Source of the DNA: Peptostreptococcaceae bacterium
GTDB taxonomy: Bacteria; Bacillota; Clostridia; Peptostreptococcales; Peptostreptococcaceae
Assembly: GCA_025210335.1 (NCBI GenBank)
Contig: JAOARY010000067.1
Location: forward strand, 1-64,000
Direction: 5' to 3'
Length of the DNA stretch: 64,000 nt
Shown here piece after piece: positions 16,619 through 28,000 of this stretch; within the stretch, counting starts at the first letter, position 1; every line of letters starts with the position of its first letter. A program made the translations under genes and the position numbers. Below the pieces are notes generated by a model. That model was not told the DNA's origin. It searched no databases and worked only from the letters and a program-made list of their open reading frames with translations.

Positions 16619-16624
16619 ATAAAA

Positions 16625-16711
16625 AAGAGGTTGTTGTAAAAAAAATTCATTACATTATTTGAATTTTTTAAATGGTGTACTATATGGAATTTGTTTATTA
16701 AACAACCTCTT
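16625..16711 (+). repeat. Long-range inverted repeat in the leader of the first ATPase gene
   Basis: AAGAGGTTGTT (16625-16635) is perfectly complementary to AACAACCTCTT (16701-16711), with a 65-nt loop. It lies in the 121-nt gap before the likely ATPase start; gaps elsewhere in the block are 1-37 nt. There is no T-run, so it is not a terminator. It may structure the mRNA, protect a processed end or tune translation between the two genes. Confidence 0.5.
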
Positions 16712-16739
16712 ATCACAATATGAAAGGCGAAACTTTTCT

Positions 16740-19700
16740 ATGGATAATAAAGAGTATATTAAAATTGGTTCAAAGGTGTTAAATGAAGAGGGTATTAAAT
16801 CAATATTGAAAGATGTTGATAAAATATTTAAATTTATAAGTAATCAAAAATTAAATTATAAAAAAAATGATGGAAACTCTCCTTATAAAAATTTAAATAG
16901 TGAAGAAACAAATAAAGATAATGTTATATCAATTATCGGAGAACGTGGTTCTGGTAAGACATCAGTTCTAAAAACGGTAAAATATATAATAGAAGAATTA
17001 GGGGATAAAAAGAAAAATAATGAAATTATAGATAAATATAAGTTTTTAAGATTTTTGGATAAAAACTATTCAAATTCAAATGAATATAAGAAACAAATAG
17101 ATTGCGATAGTTGTGATTTAAAAGAAGATTGTGATTTAAGACACTTAAAAAAAGTAATAGAAGATATAAATAATTGTCCATTACAACAATTTATAAACCA
17201 AAAAAATGAAAAAGCAAAAAACATGGAATGTAAAATTAATTTTGAAAATGATATCATAATTGATATTGTAAAACCTGAAATATTTGATCAAAATGATTTG
17301 CTTGGGTTTATGATTGGATATTTAAAAAAACATGAAAAAAAAGTAGGCGAAATTTGGAAAAATTTTAGCAAATCTGAAAAACAAGAGTACTACAAACATT
17401 TGTATGATAAAAATGAACAAAAAACCACCAATTGTGATTCTTTATCAAATCCAGTAAAAGATAAATTTAACAAACTTCAACGTATGTATATAAAAAGAAG
17501 AGAAGAATATGAAGAACTTGTAAGAGAAAAAGGGTTTGAGAGTATTGATAAATATATGGATGATATTACAGAAGTATTGTATTCAGATGCATGCATTATT
17601 AAAAAATTCAAAGATTTCATAGAGCAACTTATTGATTTTAAAGAACATATAAGCAAAGAAAATAATACTTGTATATACATGTTTTTTGACGATATGGATC
17701 TTTGTAATAATGGTCATGATCGAATACTAAAGACAATTCTTAATTTTTTTATGACTGATAGAATAATAGTATTTATATCTGCTGATATAGAAAGTCTTAA
17801 ATCAAAACTTACATTGGATTATTTAAATTCAGAAAATCTACTAAGAAGAGAATTATTAGATATTGATTTTGGAAATGCTTCTCAAGTAGAATATTCTAAT
17901 TATAAGAAATCAGTAATGAAAAGATATAATACTTTGGCAATTGATTTTATAAATAAAATAATGTCACCAAAAAATAGATATTATTTATCTAAATTGAATA
18001 AATATGAAATTATAAATTTTCAATCAAATGAAAATAAAGATGAAGATGAAAATAAAAATAAAGATAGTAATAAATTTTTAAAAGTAATTAATAAATTGTT
18101 AAAAAATAATGAATTTATAGATGCATATAGTTTTATTTTTCCTAAAAAACCAAGAGGAATGATAAATATATATTCAGCATTATTAGAATTATCAAGTGAA
18201 TTAAGTTTAATGAACTCTAAATGTTATAAAGAGAGTGATTATAAACAAAGGCTAATGCTTTTAGATAATTTTTTTGGTGTTATTATAAATTCCAATAACG
18301 ATTATTTAGATTATAAAAATATCTTGGAAAACAATCGTATTAATGATTTTAATGCTGACTTTGATTACGATTATATTTATCAAATATTTAAAGATAAATT
18401 AGAAGAAATTGAACTTAGATTAAAAAAGAAACACAATTTTGAAAATAAAGAAGAAACAACATTAACAAATGAATACAAAGAAGAAAAAATACAAATTGTG
18501 AAAAATACTATGCAGATATTTATACTATTTATATTTTTTGAAAATTTAAAAGCTAATATAGTATCAGGGAAAGATTTTCATAATGATAGTGAATATATTC
18601 TTAAAAATATGAAAATAAAAACCTATTTAAAGGAAATAATAAATTCTATAAATACAACTAAATTTGAGGAAAGTGAATTTGATATTATAAATGACCAAAT
18701 GGATATAAAAGATATTCTAAGAATATATAGTTTGATGTTTGACAAACTATATACTATGACAAATCAAAATTCGCTAGATTTATATTTGGATATTTTAAAA
18801 AATATAGATTATGAAAATAATAAAGAAAAAATAGAAACAAAAATAAAAGATAATAATATAACATCAGAAGATGAAAATAATAAAACAAAAAATAATAAAA
18901 CAAAAAATAATAAAACTAATGTAGAAGAATTATTAAAAATATATTCAATTGAATTATTTTCTGAAGATATCATATGGTTTGAAAAAATAATGAATTATAT
19001 TTTATTAAAACAAGGGGATACAATTGATATTATACTCAAAGATATAACACCTTATGTTGAAGTTCTAGGTAACAATGAGTTATATCAACTAAAAAATAAA
19101 TTAAAACATAATGATTATAAAGATGTAGATAATAAAGAAGCAGCAAATCTTTATTTGGAAACTATGAATTTACTTATAAATAAAGATACTAATGAAACTA
19201 AAAATATAGAATTTTTATTAAATGAACAAAATGATGATATTAAAATTATACTCAATCTATTAGTAGCTGTTTATAATTTGAGAAAAAAATATAATTCTAA
19301 TGATGCAGATGTAAATAGATTAAGAGAAATATTTCATAATTCTGGCTTTAAAGTTAATGAAGATTTAATCAATAAAAAAATTAAAAACGAAGGGCAATAT
19401 GATTATTGTGAATATAATATTATCCATAATAATACAGATAAGAATATAAAAGATTTGTTAAAGTATATAGCTAAACTAAATTCAAATGTAGAAAATATTT
19501 TTGATTGTTTTTATAAATATATAAGTGATGAAATAGGATTTTATTTATATGATTTTTCACATCTTTCAAAAAGTATTTTAAAAGAAAATAACAAAAGACA
19601 AATTGAAGATTTTGATAGAGAAAATATAAATAATATAAAAATATTAATAAAAAAACAATTTGATAATAATAAAATACAAAATAATTTATTAAGTGTTAAT

Positions 19701-20804
19701 ACTTTTACAGAAAAAAATATAGATATACTATTTGAAAGTATACAACTAAATATTAATAAAATAGAAATATTAGAAAAGATAATAAATATGTCTACAAATT
19801 ATATAGATAATATAACGCCTTATGAGTATGAAAAAAAGCAATATAAAAAATTAATAGATTTATTTAGAAAGAGTCAAGATTCATCACTTGATATAGATAA
19901 AACAAAAGAAGAAAATAGATATTTAATATATTGTCAACTAAAAGAAACTATAGAATATAGTATTTGGATTTTAAATAATATATATATAGATATTGAAAAT
20001 ATATTAGACGAATTATCCAAACGTGCAGTTTTTAGATTAAATGGTTTATTTGATTTGTTTAAAGAAAATAAAGAAAAATTAAAGGACTACTTAGAAGATT
20101 TAAAAAGGAAAAGTAATGATATATTTGCAGGTTTTAAAGAATATGAATTAATAGAAAATGAAAATTCACAAATAAATAATATATTAGATAAAGATTCTTA
20201 TTATAATAAGTTTAATGAAAATAAAATCTCTAATAATTTTAAAGATTTGTATGTTTTTCTAAATAGAAAAAGTACTTCAAAAGAAGAGTTGGATAATGAA
20301 GAGAATAGGGATATTATAAATAAATTATATAACTATAGAGCAAAAGTGCAACCTTTTATCAATAGAGTTGTTTATGATGAAAAAAATGAATATATTAAAA
20401 TTTTTGATGAAATTATAAAAAATAAAGATGTACAAATGAAAGCTAAATTAATTAAGTTCATCAAAGATATTAGGTATAAACTTATAAGTTCTGGTTATGC
20501 AGAAACAGAATATAGAGAAATATTAAATGAATTAGAATTATTAACAAAAGAAGATTCTTATTATATCAAGTCTTTAATAGAAGATTTGATGAAACAATAC
20601 GAAGTTACTGTTGATGAATTTGATATTTCTTATTTTGAGAACTTAACTCAATTATTGTATTGGATAAGAATATATGTTGAGAAAAATAGATCTCAAGATA
20701 AATATATGAATACTAATTATGTTGACTTTATAAAATCATATATTGATAAAGTTGATGATACATCAAAGGTAGCAACATTTTATAATACGAGAGTAGGTGT
20801 ATAG
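16740..20804 (+). CDS. Large P-loop ATPase, RdrA-like, copy 1
   Basis: 1,354 residues from ATG 16740. A TTG at 16659 extends the frame but has no ribosome site, and the paralogue at 25084 also begins just before the shared IGSKVL segment. Walker A is IIGERGSGKTS (about 65-75) and Walker B is CIYMFFDDMDL (311-321), followed by a sensor-like strand RIIVFISAD. A 4-Cys patch, CDSCDLKEDC plus a later Cys, at about 110-145 suggests a metal knuckle absent from copy 2. The C-terminal 900 residues are helical and Lys/Asn/Glu-rich without known motifs. The GERGSGKTS/DDxD pattern, large size, RAMP partner and downstream deaminase gene resemble RdrA of RADAR, a ring-forming AAA+ ATPase that works with RdrB. 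Other STAND/KAP-like ATPases cannot be excluded. Confidence 0.62.
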   Translation: MDNKEYIKIGSKVLNEEGIKSILKDVDKIFKFISNQKLNYKKNDGNSPYKNLNSEETNKDNVISIIGERGSGKTSVLKTVKYIIEELGDKKKNNEIIDKYKFLRFLDKNYSNSNEYKKQIDCDSCDLKEDCDLRHLKKVIEDINNCPLQQFINQKNEKAKNMECKINFENDIIIDIVKPEIFDQNDLLGFMIGYLKKHEKKVGEIWKNFSKSEKQEYYKHLYDKNEQKTTNCDSLSNPVKDKFNKLQRMYIKRREEYEELVREKGFESIDKYMDDITEVLYSDACIIKKFKDFIEQLIDFKEHISKENNTCIYMFFDDMDLCNNGHDRILKTILNFFMTDRIIVFISADIESLKSKLTLDYLNSENLLRRELLDIDFGNASQVEYSNYKKSVMKRYNTLAIDFINKIMSPKNRYYLSKLNKYEIINFQSNENKDEDENKNKDSNKFLKVINKLLKNNEFIDAYSFIFPKKPRGMINIYSALLELSSELSLMNSKCYKESDYKQRLMLLDNFFGVIINSNNDYLDYKNILENNRINDFNADFDYDYIYQIFKDKLEEIELRLKKKHNFENKEETTLTNEYKEEKIQIVKNTMQIFILFIFFENLKANIVSGKDFHNDSEYILKNMKIKTYLKEIINSINTTKFEESEFDIINDQMDIKDILRIYSLMFDKLYTMTNQNSLDLYLDILKNIDYENNKEKIETKIKDNNITSEDENNKTKNNKTKNNKTNVEELLKIYSIELFSEDIIWFEKIMNYILLKQGDTIDIILKDITPYVEVLGNNELYQLKNKLKHNDYKDVDNKEAANLYLETMNLLINKDTNETKNIEFLLNEQNDDIKIILNLLVAVYNLRKKYNSNDADVNRLREIFHNSGFKVNEDLINKKIKNEGQYDYCEYNIIHNNTDKNIKDLLKYIAKLNSNVENIFDCFYKYISDEIGFYLYDFSHLSKSILKENNKRQIEDFDRENINNIKILIKKQFDNNKIQNNLLSVNTFTEKNIDILFESIQLNINKIEILEKIINMSTNYIDNITPYEYEKKQYKKLIDLFRKSQDSSLDIDKTKEENRYLIYCQLKETIEYSIWILNNIYIDIENILDELSKRAVFRLNGLFDLFKENKEKLKDYLEDLKRKSNDIFAGFKEYELIENENSQINNILDKDSYYNKFNENKISNNFKDLYVFLNRKSTSKEELDNEENRDIINKLYNYRAKVQPFINRVVYDEKNEYIKIFDEIIKNKDVQMKAKLIKFIKDIRYKLISSGYAETEYREILNELELLTKEDSYYIKSLIEDLMKQYEVTVDEFDISYFENLTQLLYWIRIYVEKNRSQDKYMNTNYVDFIKSYIDKVDDTSKVATFYNTRVGV

Positions 20805-20807
20805 AGA

Positions 20808-23800
20808 TTGGCAAGGAACTTTAGAAATAATACGAAAAATAAAAAACAAAACAACAATCAAAATTCTAATGATAATTATGCTTGTTCACCTTATAATTTT
20901 ATACCTTTTCCAAAGACTTATATCTATAGATATAAGTCTTTAGATGACATACCTAATCATAACAATAGATTAGGTTTATATAACGATTCAAATAATCAAG
21001 CAAATGATAAAGGTGAATCAATAGAGAAAAATGAAGAATTATTATCTGGAGTCATTGATTATAGTATAAGATGCCACACTCCTTTATTTATAAGTGATGG
21101 GAATGAAGATAATCCGAATTTCTTTACTATAAATGATGAATATGTAATACCAGGGAGTACATTAAGGGGAAAAATAAGAACAAATACAGAGATTCTATCA
21201 AATTCGTATCCAGAGTTTGTAGAAAATCAAAAATTATGGTTTAGAGGATTAGCTGACAAATCAAAAAAAGTAAGAAATGATTATCAAAATTTGCTGAAAA
21301 ATAATTCTAAAAATAATGAAATTACTGAAATTACGAATTTTGTTAAAGCGGGATATTTAATTAAAAATGAATCTAATAAATATGAGATAATACAAGCGTT
21401 TGGATATAAAGATAAGAATGGTAATGAACATAGTTTTCGATTAGTAAAAGAACCATATTTAAAAAAGAAAATAAAAGATAGAAAATATAAAGATATATTT
21501 ATGTTTAGAGATGATACTCCTTGGGGTGACATCAATGATATCAAACAAAATAAAGGAATACCAAAATTCGAAAAACAAAGAAGAATTGGTGGTATTCTAA
21601 GACGATATCAAAATTTTTCGTATATGTCGTATTTTGTGAATGTTGATTATAGTGTAGATTATAAAAATGAGCTATTAGATATAAAAATTAAAAATGATCA
21701 AAAAGAAAACGGAATGCTTATGAATAGTTCTTCAATGGGAAGTAAGCAAAATCATTATCTGATATATCAGAAAGATGAAAGTAAAAGTAAATTAGAAATA
21801 GAAGATAAGATTATAGACAGTTTTTTGACTAATGTTTTGCATCAACAATCGAGTATTAACTATATGCCAATGAATTACAATGATAATAAGAGAATTGACT
21901 TGAGAGAATTAGAAGACAATGTTGAAGTACCAGTATTTTATAAGGTTCAAATAGATGAAAATGACAAAGAAGTAGTTAAAGCAATAGGTTTTACACCATA
22001 TATGAAACTACCATTTAAAAATGATGTTTTAGATGGTATATCAAATAGAGATAATAAAAAAATAGATTATGCAGAAGCTATCTATGGTTTTACAAATAAA
22101 GAATATGACAATGAGAAAAAAGCATACAAGGGTAGAGTTTATTTTGAAAATGCTAAAATATCAACACAAAATGATAATCTAAAATTAACAGAACATACTA
22201 AAATACTATCAAACCCAAAGATAACATCTTTTCAACTTTATCTTACACAAGACTATAATGATATAAATAGATTATCTACTTATAATGATAATAACTTTGA
22301 GCTTAGAGGATACAAATTCTATTGGTTAAAGGATGATATATATACAGCTGATAAACATTTAGATGAACGAGCTAAGAACAATATGAAGATTCAAACCAGA
22401 ATAAATGCATTAGACAATAAACAAAACAATAGAAATCTGGAATTTGAAAGCAAAATACATTTTTCAAATCTAACTAAGGATGAACTTGGTTTATTATTAT
22501 ATTCAATAAAGCCATTTAAAGAAGGTAGAGAGAGTATAGGTCAAGGTAAACCTTTTGGTTTTGGTCAAGTTGAATTTAATATAAATAGTGTGAAGTTTGA
22601 TAAGGGGATATCTAATTTGATTCAATTCAATAATGAATATATCAAATTAAATGAATTACAAATAGAAACCTTAAAAAATTCTTATATCACCAAATTTAAT
22701 AAATTACAAAATGAATTACAAAAAGAAGATTTAAACGATTCTAAAAACAATAAAGCTAAACAAAGTAATGTAGAAGAATATAAATTTGGTTCAGATAAAC
22801 ATATACAATTAAGAGATTTGTATATAAGTAAGACTACTATTGTTAAGAAGAATAATTATATATTCAACTATATGAAGTTAAAAGACTTCAAAGATAGAAA
22901 AATACTACAAACAACAAAGGAATTAAAAGATACTTATTATAAAAGCAATGATAATCTTAAGCTTCCAGATATACAATCAGAGTTTTCTTTAAATACCGAA
23001 AAAGAAAAAATAAAAGAAAATTTTGACCTTGTTAGAATGAGTTTTGAATACAAAAAAGAAGATTTAAAGATAATAAAAAAAGATATTTTGGATTTTGTAA
23101 TAAATAAAAAAGATGAGTTAATAAATATTGATAAAGAATTGAATAAATTTGCAGATGATTTTGAAATAGAAATACTTCTTAGTGAGAATAAAGATGGAAA
23201 TAGATTGTTATTAGATGAATTAAAAGATTTTATATACAATATTAAAAAAATTCATCAACAAAAATTAGATAGTATATTAGATTTTGAAAATCCTAAAAAC
23301 GAATATGAGGATTCGAAAGATATAGATGATAATTTAGAAAAATTAACAAATGAATTTGAATCGTATATAAAGAGATATAAAGGTGATTACAATCATTATG
23401 ATTGGGCTAAAAATTTAGAATCTATCTTAAATGAGAAGAAAGAAGAATTAAAAGAAAGTCTAAAAAAAAAGGAAAACTACAAGGAGGAGAATTTGATGGA
23501 AGATAATAATATAGAAGAAAAAATTAGAATATCAATAAAATATTCAAACGGTTTAGAAACTAGACTAAAAGATCTGGCTGATAAATTCAAAAACAAAGTA
23601 AATAAAAAAGAATTAGAAGAAGCAAAAGTTAAATCAAAAGAAATTGAAGAATATATTAATAATAATAAAGATTTTCTTAAAGAGTTAGAAGATATTATTA
23701 ACAAAAAGCAAGCTGCAATAGATAAAATCAAAAAAGCAACAAATAAAAAACAAACTAATAATGAAGAAGAATTGGTAGCAGAACAAAAAAGATATATTGA

Positions 23801-25082
23801 AATAAAAGAAGAATTGATTAAAAAAAATAATGAATATACACAAATTTATAATTCTACTATGAATCTATTAACTAAATTAGAAAATGAATTAAACAAAAAT
23901 ATAGATAAAGTTAAAAAGCATAAAGAATTTGTTGAATTAAAAATAAAAGAAACATTAGATAAAATAGAAAACTTTGATTTGGAGAACAATAAAAATATAA
24001 AAGATTTTGATTCGGAGAATAATAAAAGTAAGGAAAATAAATTAAATGCTTATTATGAAACATTACAAATAATAGATAATGATATAAATAAAAGAATAAA
24101 AGATGATGATATTATATTTGATGAAAGTATATTTACTAAGGATAAATATAATTCATTTAATGTTGAATTATTATCAAAGATATCAAATTTCGCAAAAAGT
24201 AACAAATTTGATTATGAATTTTTTAAAGAAATTGTGGAAGATTTAGAGTATAAACAAAATAATGTCTTAAAAGAATTGGATTATAGAAAAAGACAAAGTC
24301 TAACATATTATATAGATAATGAATTAATCCCTTTTAATGAAAAAGAACAAGAATTATTAACAAAAATATCAAAACTTAAAGAAACTTATCTAAAAAAAGA
24401 AATGGATCAAATTAATGAAGAATTTGAAAAATTAAAAATAAATATTGAAAGTGTAAAAACTAAAATAGGGATGTCTTCATACAAAGCTTACTTAATACCA
24501 CAGTTTGAGAACTTAAATAGAATTTTAGATAGTATAAGAAAAGAAATAGAACTAAAAAAATTAGCTAAAGATGAGTATTATCAAAAAGTTGATAAGACAA
24601 AAAATTCATTAGGATATAGTGATTTAAGAAGAAATGTAAATGATATTATATCAAGTCTAAATAGATCGATGGCTAATATGAGAGATATTGATCTTAATAG
24701 TGAAAGTTATATTACATCAACTTCAAAGCTATTGATAATATCAGAGAATAAGAATGATGAAAGAGTTATAAAGCCTGCGATAGCTTCATTTACTACAGTC
24801 GAATATATCTTATTAAAAGATGAAAATATAAATAGCATTATAAGACAAAATGATTGTGTGATATTTAATAATATAGATGGTGAACTAAAAAGAGATGAAA
24901 TAGTACATCTTATGAATGCAGATAGTACTAATGCTTATGTTTATTACAACGATAATAATAAAAGATTTTTTTATAACAATAGTGACAGTATATTTACTTT
25001 TTCGAATACGAGAGTTACATTATATAGTGCTATTATCAATGTGCTAAGATTTAGAACTAATGATATTCAGGGGGTGAACTAA
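20808..25082 (+). CDS. TIGR03986-type RAMP protein, copy 2, with long coiled coil and C-terminal alpha/beta domain
   Basis: 1,424 residues; TTG start 3 nt after the previous stop. Residues 1 to about 600 parallel copy 1 motif for motif: YNFIPFPKTYIYRYKS, PLFISDGNEDNPNF, VIPGSTLRGKIRTN, TPWGDINDIKQNK, GFTPYMKLPF, SIGQGKPFGFGQVEF. Residues about 690-1290 are an insertion of Lys/Glu-rich heptad-like helices, probably a long coiled coil. Residues about 1305-1424 match the C-terminal alpha/beta domain of copy 1 (KLLIISENKNDERVIKPAI; NDCVIFNNIDG; AYVYYNDNNKRFF). A strong internal ribosome site with an in-frame ATG at codon 897 could yield a second, 528-residue product. Inference: copy 2 arose by tandem duplication with its ATPase and then gained the helical segment. 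Confidence 0.72.
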   Translation: MARNFRNNTKNKKQNNNQNSNDNYACSPYNFIPFPKTYIYRYKSLDDIPNHNNRLGLYNDSNNQANDKGESIEKNEELLSGVIDYSIRCHTPLFISDGNEDNPNFFTINDEYVIPGSTLRGKIRTNTEILSNSYPEFVENQKLWFRGLADKSKKVRNDYQNLLKNNSKNNEITEITNFVKAGYLIKNESNKYEIIQAFGYKDKNGNEHSFRLVKEPYLKKKIKDRKYKDIFMFRDDTPWGDINDIKQNKGIPKFEKQRRIGGILRRYQNFSYMSYFVNVDYSVDYKNELLDIKIKNDQKENGMLMNSSSMGSKQNHYLIYQKDESKSKLEIEDKIIDSFLTNVLHQQSSINYMPMNYNDNKRIDLRELEDNVEVPVFYKVQIDENDKEVVKAIGFTPYMKLPFKNDVLDGISNRDNKKIDYAEAIYGFTNKEYDNEKKAYKGRVYFENAKISTQNDNLKLTEHTKILSNPKITSFQLYLTQDYNDINRLSTYNDNNFELRGYKFYWLKDDIYTADKHLDERAKNNMKIQTRINALDNKQNNRNLEFESKIHFSNLTKDELGLLLYSIKPFKEGRESIGQGKPFGFGQVEFNINSVKFDKGISNLIQFNNEYIKLNELQIETLKNSYITKFNKLQNELQKEDLNDSKNNKAKQSNVEEYKFGSDKHIQLRDLYISKTTIVKKNNYIFNYMKLKDFKDRKILQTTKELKDTYYKSNDNLKLPDIQSEFSLNTEKEKIKENFDLVRMSFEYKKEDLKIIKKDILDFVINKKDELINIDKELNKFADDFEIEILLSENKDGNRLLLDELKDFIYNIKKIHQQKLDSILDFENPKNEYEDSKDIDDNLEKLTNEFESYIKRYKGDYNHYDWAKNLESILNEKKEELKESLKKKENYKEENLMEDNNIEEKIRISIKYSNGLETRLKDLADKFKNKVNKKELEEAKVKSKEIEEYINNNKDFLKELEDIINKKQAAIDKIKKATNKKQTNNEEELVAEQKRYIEIKEELIKKNNEYTQIYNSTMNLLTKLENELNKNIDKVKKHKEFVELKIKETLDKIENFDLENNKNIKDFDSENNKSKENKLNAYYETLQIIDNDINKRIKDDDIIFDESIFTKDKYNSFNVELLSKISNFAKSNKFDYEFFKEIVEDLEYKQNNVLKELDYRKRQSLTYYIDNELIPFNEKEQELLTKISKLKETYLKKEMDQINEEFEKLKINIESVKTKIGMSSYKAYLIPQFENLNRILDSIRKEIELKKLAKDEYYQKVDKTKNSLGYSDLRRNVNDIISSLNRSMANMRDIDLNSESYITSTSKLLIISENKNDERVIKPAIASFTTVEYILLKDENINSIIRQNDCVIFNNIDGELKRDEIVHLMNADSTNAYVYYNDNNKRFFYNNSDSIFTFSNTRVTLYSAIINVLRFRTNDIQGVN
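23481..23498 (+). promoter_or_regulatory. Internal Shine-Dalgarno and in-frame ATG
   Basis: AAGGAGGAG (23481-23489) lies 6 nt ahead of ATG 23496-23498, which is in frame with the surrounding gene (codon 897). It is among the best ribosome sites in the window. A separately translated coiled-coil plus alpha/beta protein of 528 residues is predicted. An old gene boundary left by a fusion is the alternative. Confidence 0.55.
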
Positions 25083-25083
25083 T

Positions 25084-28000
25084 ATGTGTGAGAATTTAAA
25101 GAGTATAAATATAGGATCAAAAGTATTAACAGATAAAGGTCTTAGAAGTATTTGTCCAAATGTTGATGAAATATATTATACTATTGAGAATTTAAGAAAT
25201 ACATTTAAGTGCAACTCAAAAACATTAGATAATGGAAAGATACACGATAATATAATATCAATTCTTGGTGAAAGAGGTTCTGGTAAAACCTCTGTAATGT
25301 TAAGTATCAAAAATAAATTAGAAAATGATAAAGTAGATACAGATATAATACTACCTTTAATTAGTCCAGAGCTTATGGAGAACAATGATTTACTTGGTTG
25401 GATTATAGGTTATATGCATAAATATGTAAAAGAATGTGGGGCTATATGGAAAGAGCTTGGGTTTAATGAAAAAAATAAATTCATAGAAAGAGTAAACAAA
25501 GAAATAAATAAAAATACAAACTACAAATCAAGTTCTTATTGTAATGAAAAAACAGAAAACCCAGTAAGAGAAACATACAAACATCTTCAAAATGCATATA
25601 TTAAAAGAAAAGGTGAATATAAGGATGTAGTTGGAAAACAAGCTTATAGTAATATGGATAATTTTATGGATGATATAAAAGATTCCTTATATTCCGATGT
25701 GAATGTATTAAATAAATTCAAAAGATTTATACAAACTTTTATTTTATTCAAAAAGGAATTTGCGTATATAAAGAGATTTTATAATAGCCAAAATACAAAT
25801 AATTGCAATAGTTATAGTGGAAATCTTCATAACAAAGAAATCAAAGAACCTCTAATTCATATATTCTTTGATGATATGGATCTTATTCAAAAGAATACAT
25901 TAACTATATTAAGAGATATATTTACATATCTGCTTATTCCTAATGTTATTATCTATATTTCTGGTGATTATGATAATTTCTTAGAAAAAATCACTATGGA
26001 TTCACTTAAAGAAGATAATGCACTTGTTCATAGTATATACAATGATAATTTTTTGAAGAGAAAAGATATGTCAGTTGACCAAAGAAAAGATATGTCTGTA
26101 TTAGAACGAAAAAATGTCTTATCTTATGATTTTTTGAAAAAATTGATGTCTCCAAAAATAAGATATAAATTAAAAAAATATAATCTAAGAGGAAGAATGG
26201 ATTTTAGACCAAATCAAGCTGAATTTGATAATGATGGCAATAAAAAAAGCGAAGATAATTATGAAAGAGAAACTCAAAGTTTGAGCCAGCTTTTATATAA
26301 CTTAACTAAATTAGATAAATTAGATAAATTAGATAAATCAACTGAATCAACTAAATTAACTGAAGTAAATAATTGGGATGATTATGCAGTTATATTTGAT
26401 AATAAACCTAGAGGTCTTATAAATGTATATTCATATTTAAAGGAATTATATAAAGAATCAATTAAGTTATATAATAATGAAATAAATGATAAGATTATAG
26501 AAAGATTATTTTATAAATTTGAAAAGCTTGTTAATGTATTGATTGATTCTAATGAAGTTTTACAAAAATATGAAAATGTTATTGGTAAATACATCTATTT
26601 TAATTCTGATGATATATATAAAATTGATTTTGATTATGATAAGTTGAAGATGGAATTAGATAAGAATTTGGATCATATATATAATGATGATTCTACAAAT
26701 GATGAGAAAAATAAAATTATATTAAAAGAATTTATTGAGATAAGAATTTTTTATATCTTTTTATATAATTTATATAATAAATTGATAAATAAAATAAACA
26801 AATTAAAAGGTGATAAAAAATTAAAAGAAATAAAAATAAAATTTGATAGGGATTTAGCTATAGATGATTTAAGATATAGTATAAATAAATCAATAACATC
26901 AATCAATTTAGTTTCTAACAAAATGGACTTAAACCAAATTATCAAATTATATTATCTACTATACGATGATTTTGTAAATTTAAATTCATATTCAGATATC
27001 AATATATTATTAAGATATATGGATGTGTTTTATCAAGTCAAAACAGTAGCTCAAAAGGATAGCAAAGAAAAAGAAGATAATAAAAATGCAAAGAATAAAG
27101 ATGACGAAGCTTCAAAAGATGATAATGAATTTTATAAAAATATATTTAAATTAATAGACGATGAAATTGATATGGAATGGCTTAATAAAATATCTACTCA
27201 AATAAAAAATTGTGAAGACGATTATTTAAACAAGGCATTTGAAATTATACAAACTTATTTAGAATCATTAAGTGAAACAGACAAAGATAAGAAATTGATG
27301 AAAAAAGAACTTGATTATCAAAAGCTAAATAAAAAAACATTGATAAAAGAAATAACAGATAAATTATATGATGTAAACGAATTTTCGAAATTAGATAAAG
27401 TCAAATTTGATTATACTTCTTTAAATAAGCAATTATTAGCATTACAAACAAAAGAAGATTCTTATTATGCATTTATATATTTATTGATGTATAGATTAAA
27501 TCATATGCAAAATATAAATATAGACTTAAATTATTTTGATAAATATCTGGAAGACAACAAACTAAAAGACAATATATTAAAAAATATACTGAGTATAATG
27601 GAAGTATATAAAGAAGAATCAGAAGGAATAAATGCAGATAATGAATATACTAATTTATTGGAACTGATAAAATTAGAAAAAGAAATCTATGATAGGGGCT
27701 ATAATAATAAAAATATAGACCAAAATATAAATGACTACAAAACTAAGATAGCAAATGTATTTAAAGAAAAACTTACAAAAGAAGATATAGATGATAAAGA
27801 AGAAGAATTAAATGATATAGTAGGAAATATAAGTAAAATATATAATGTAATAAAATTCATAGATAAAAATGAAAATATTGAATTATTAGAGATGCTAAAA
27901 GAAAAACATAATTATACAATGTATAATAAAATCTATGATGAAAAGGGAAAAGAGATAGAAGAAAAAGATATGGATGATAAGCAGTTAGCAAATACTATAT

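Noticed and set aside
16659-16739. N-terminal extension of the first ATPase from TTG 16659
   Set aside because: No ribosome site, unrelated to the paralogue, and the shared sequence begins right after ATG 16740.
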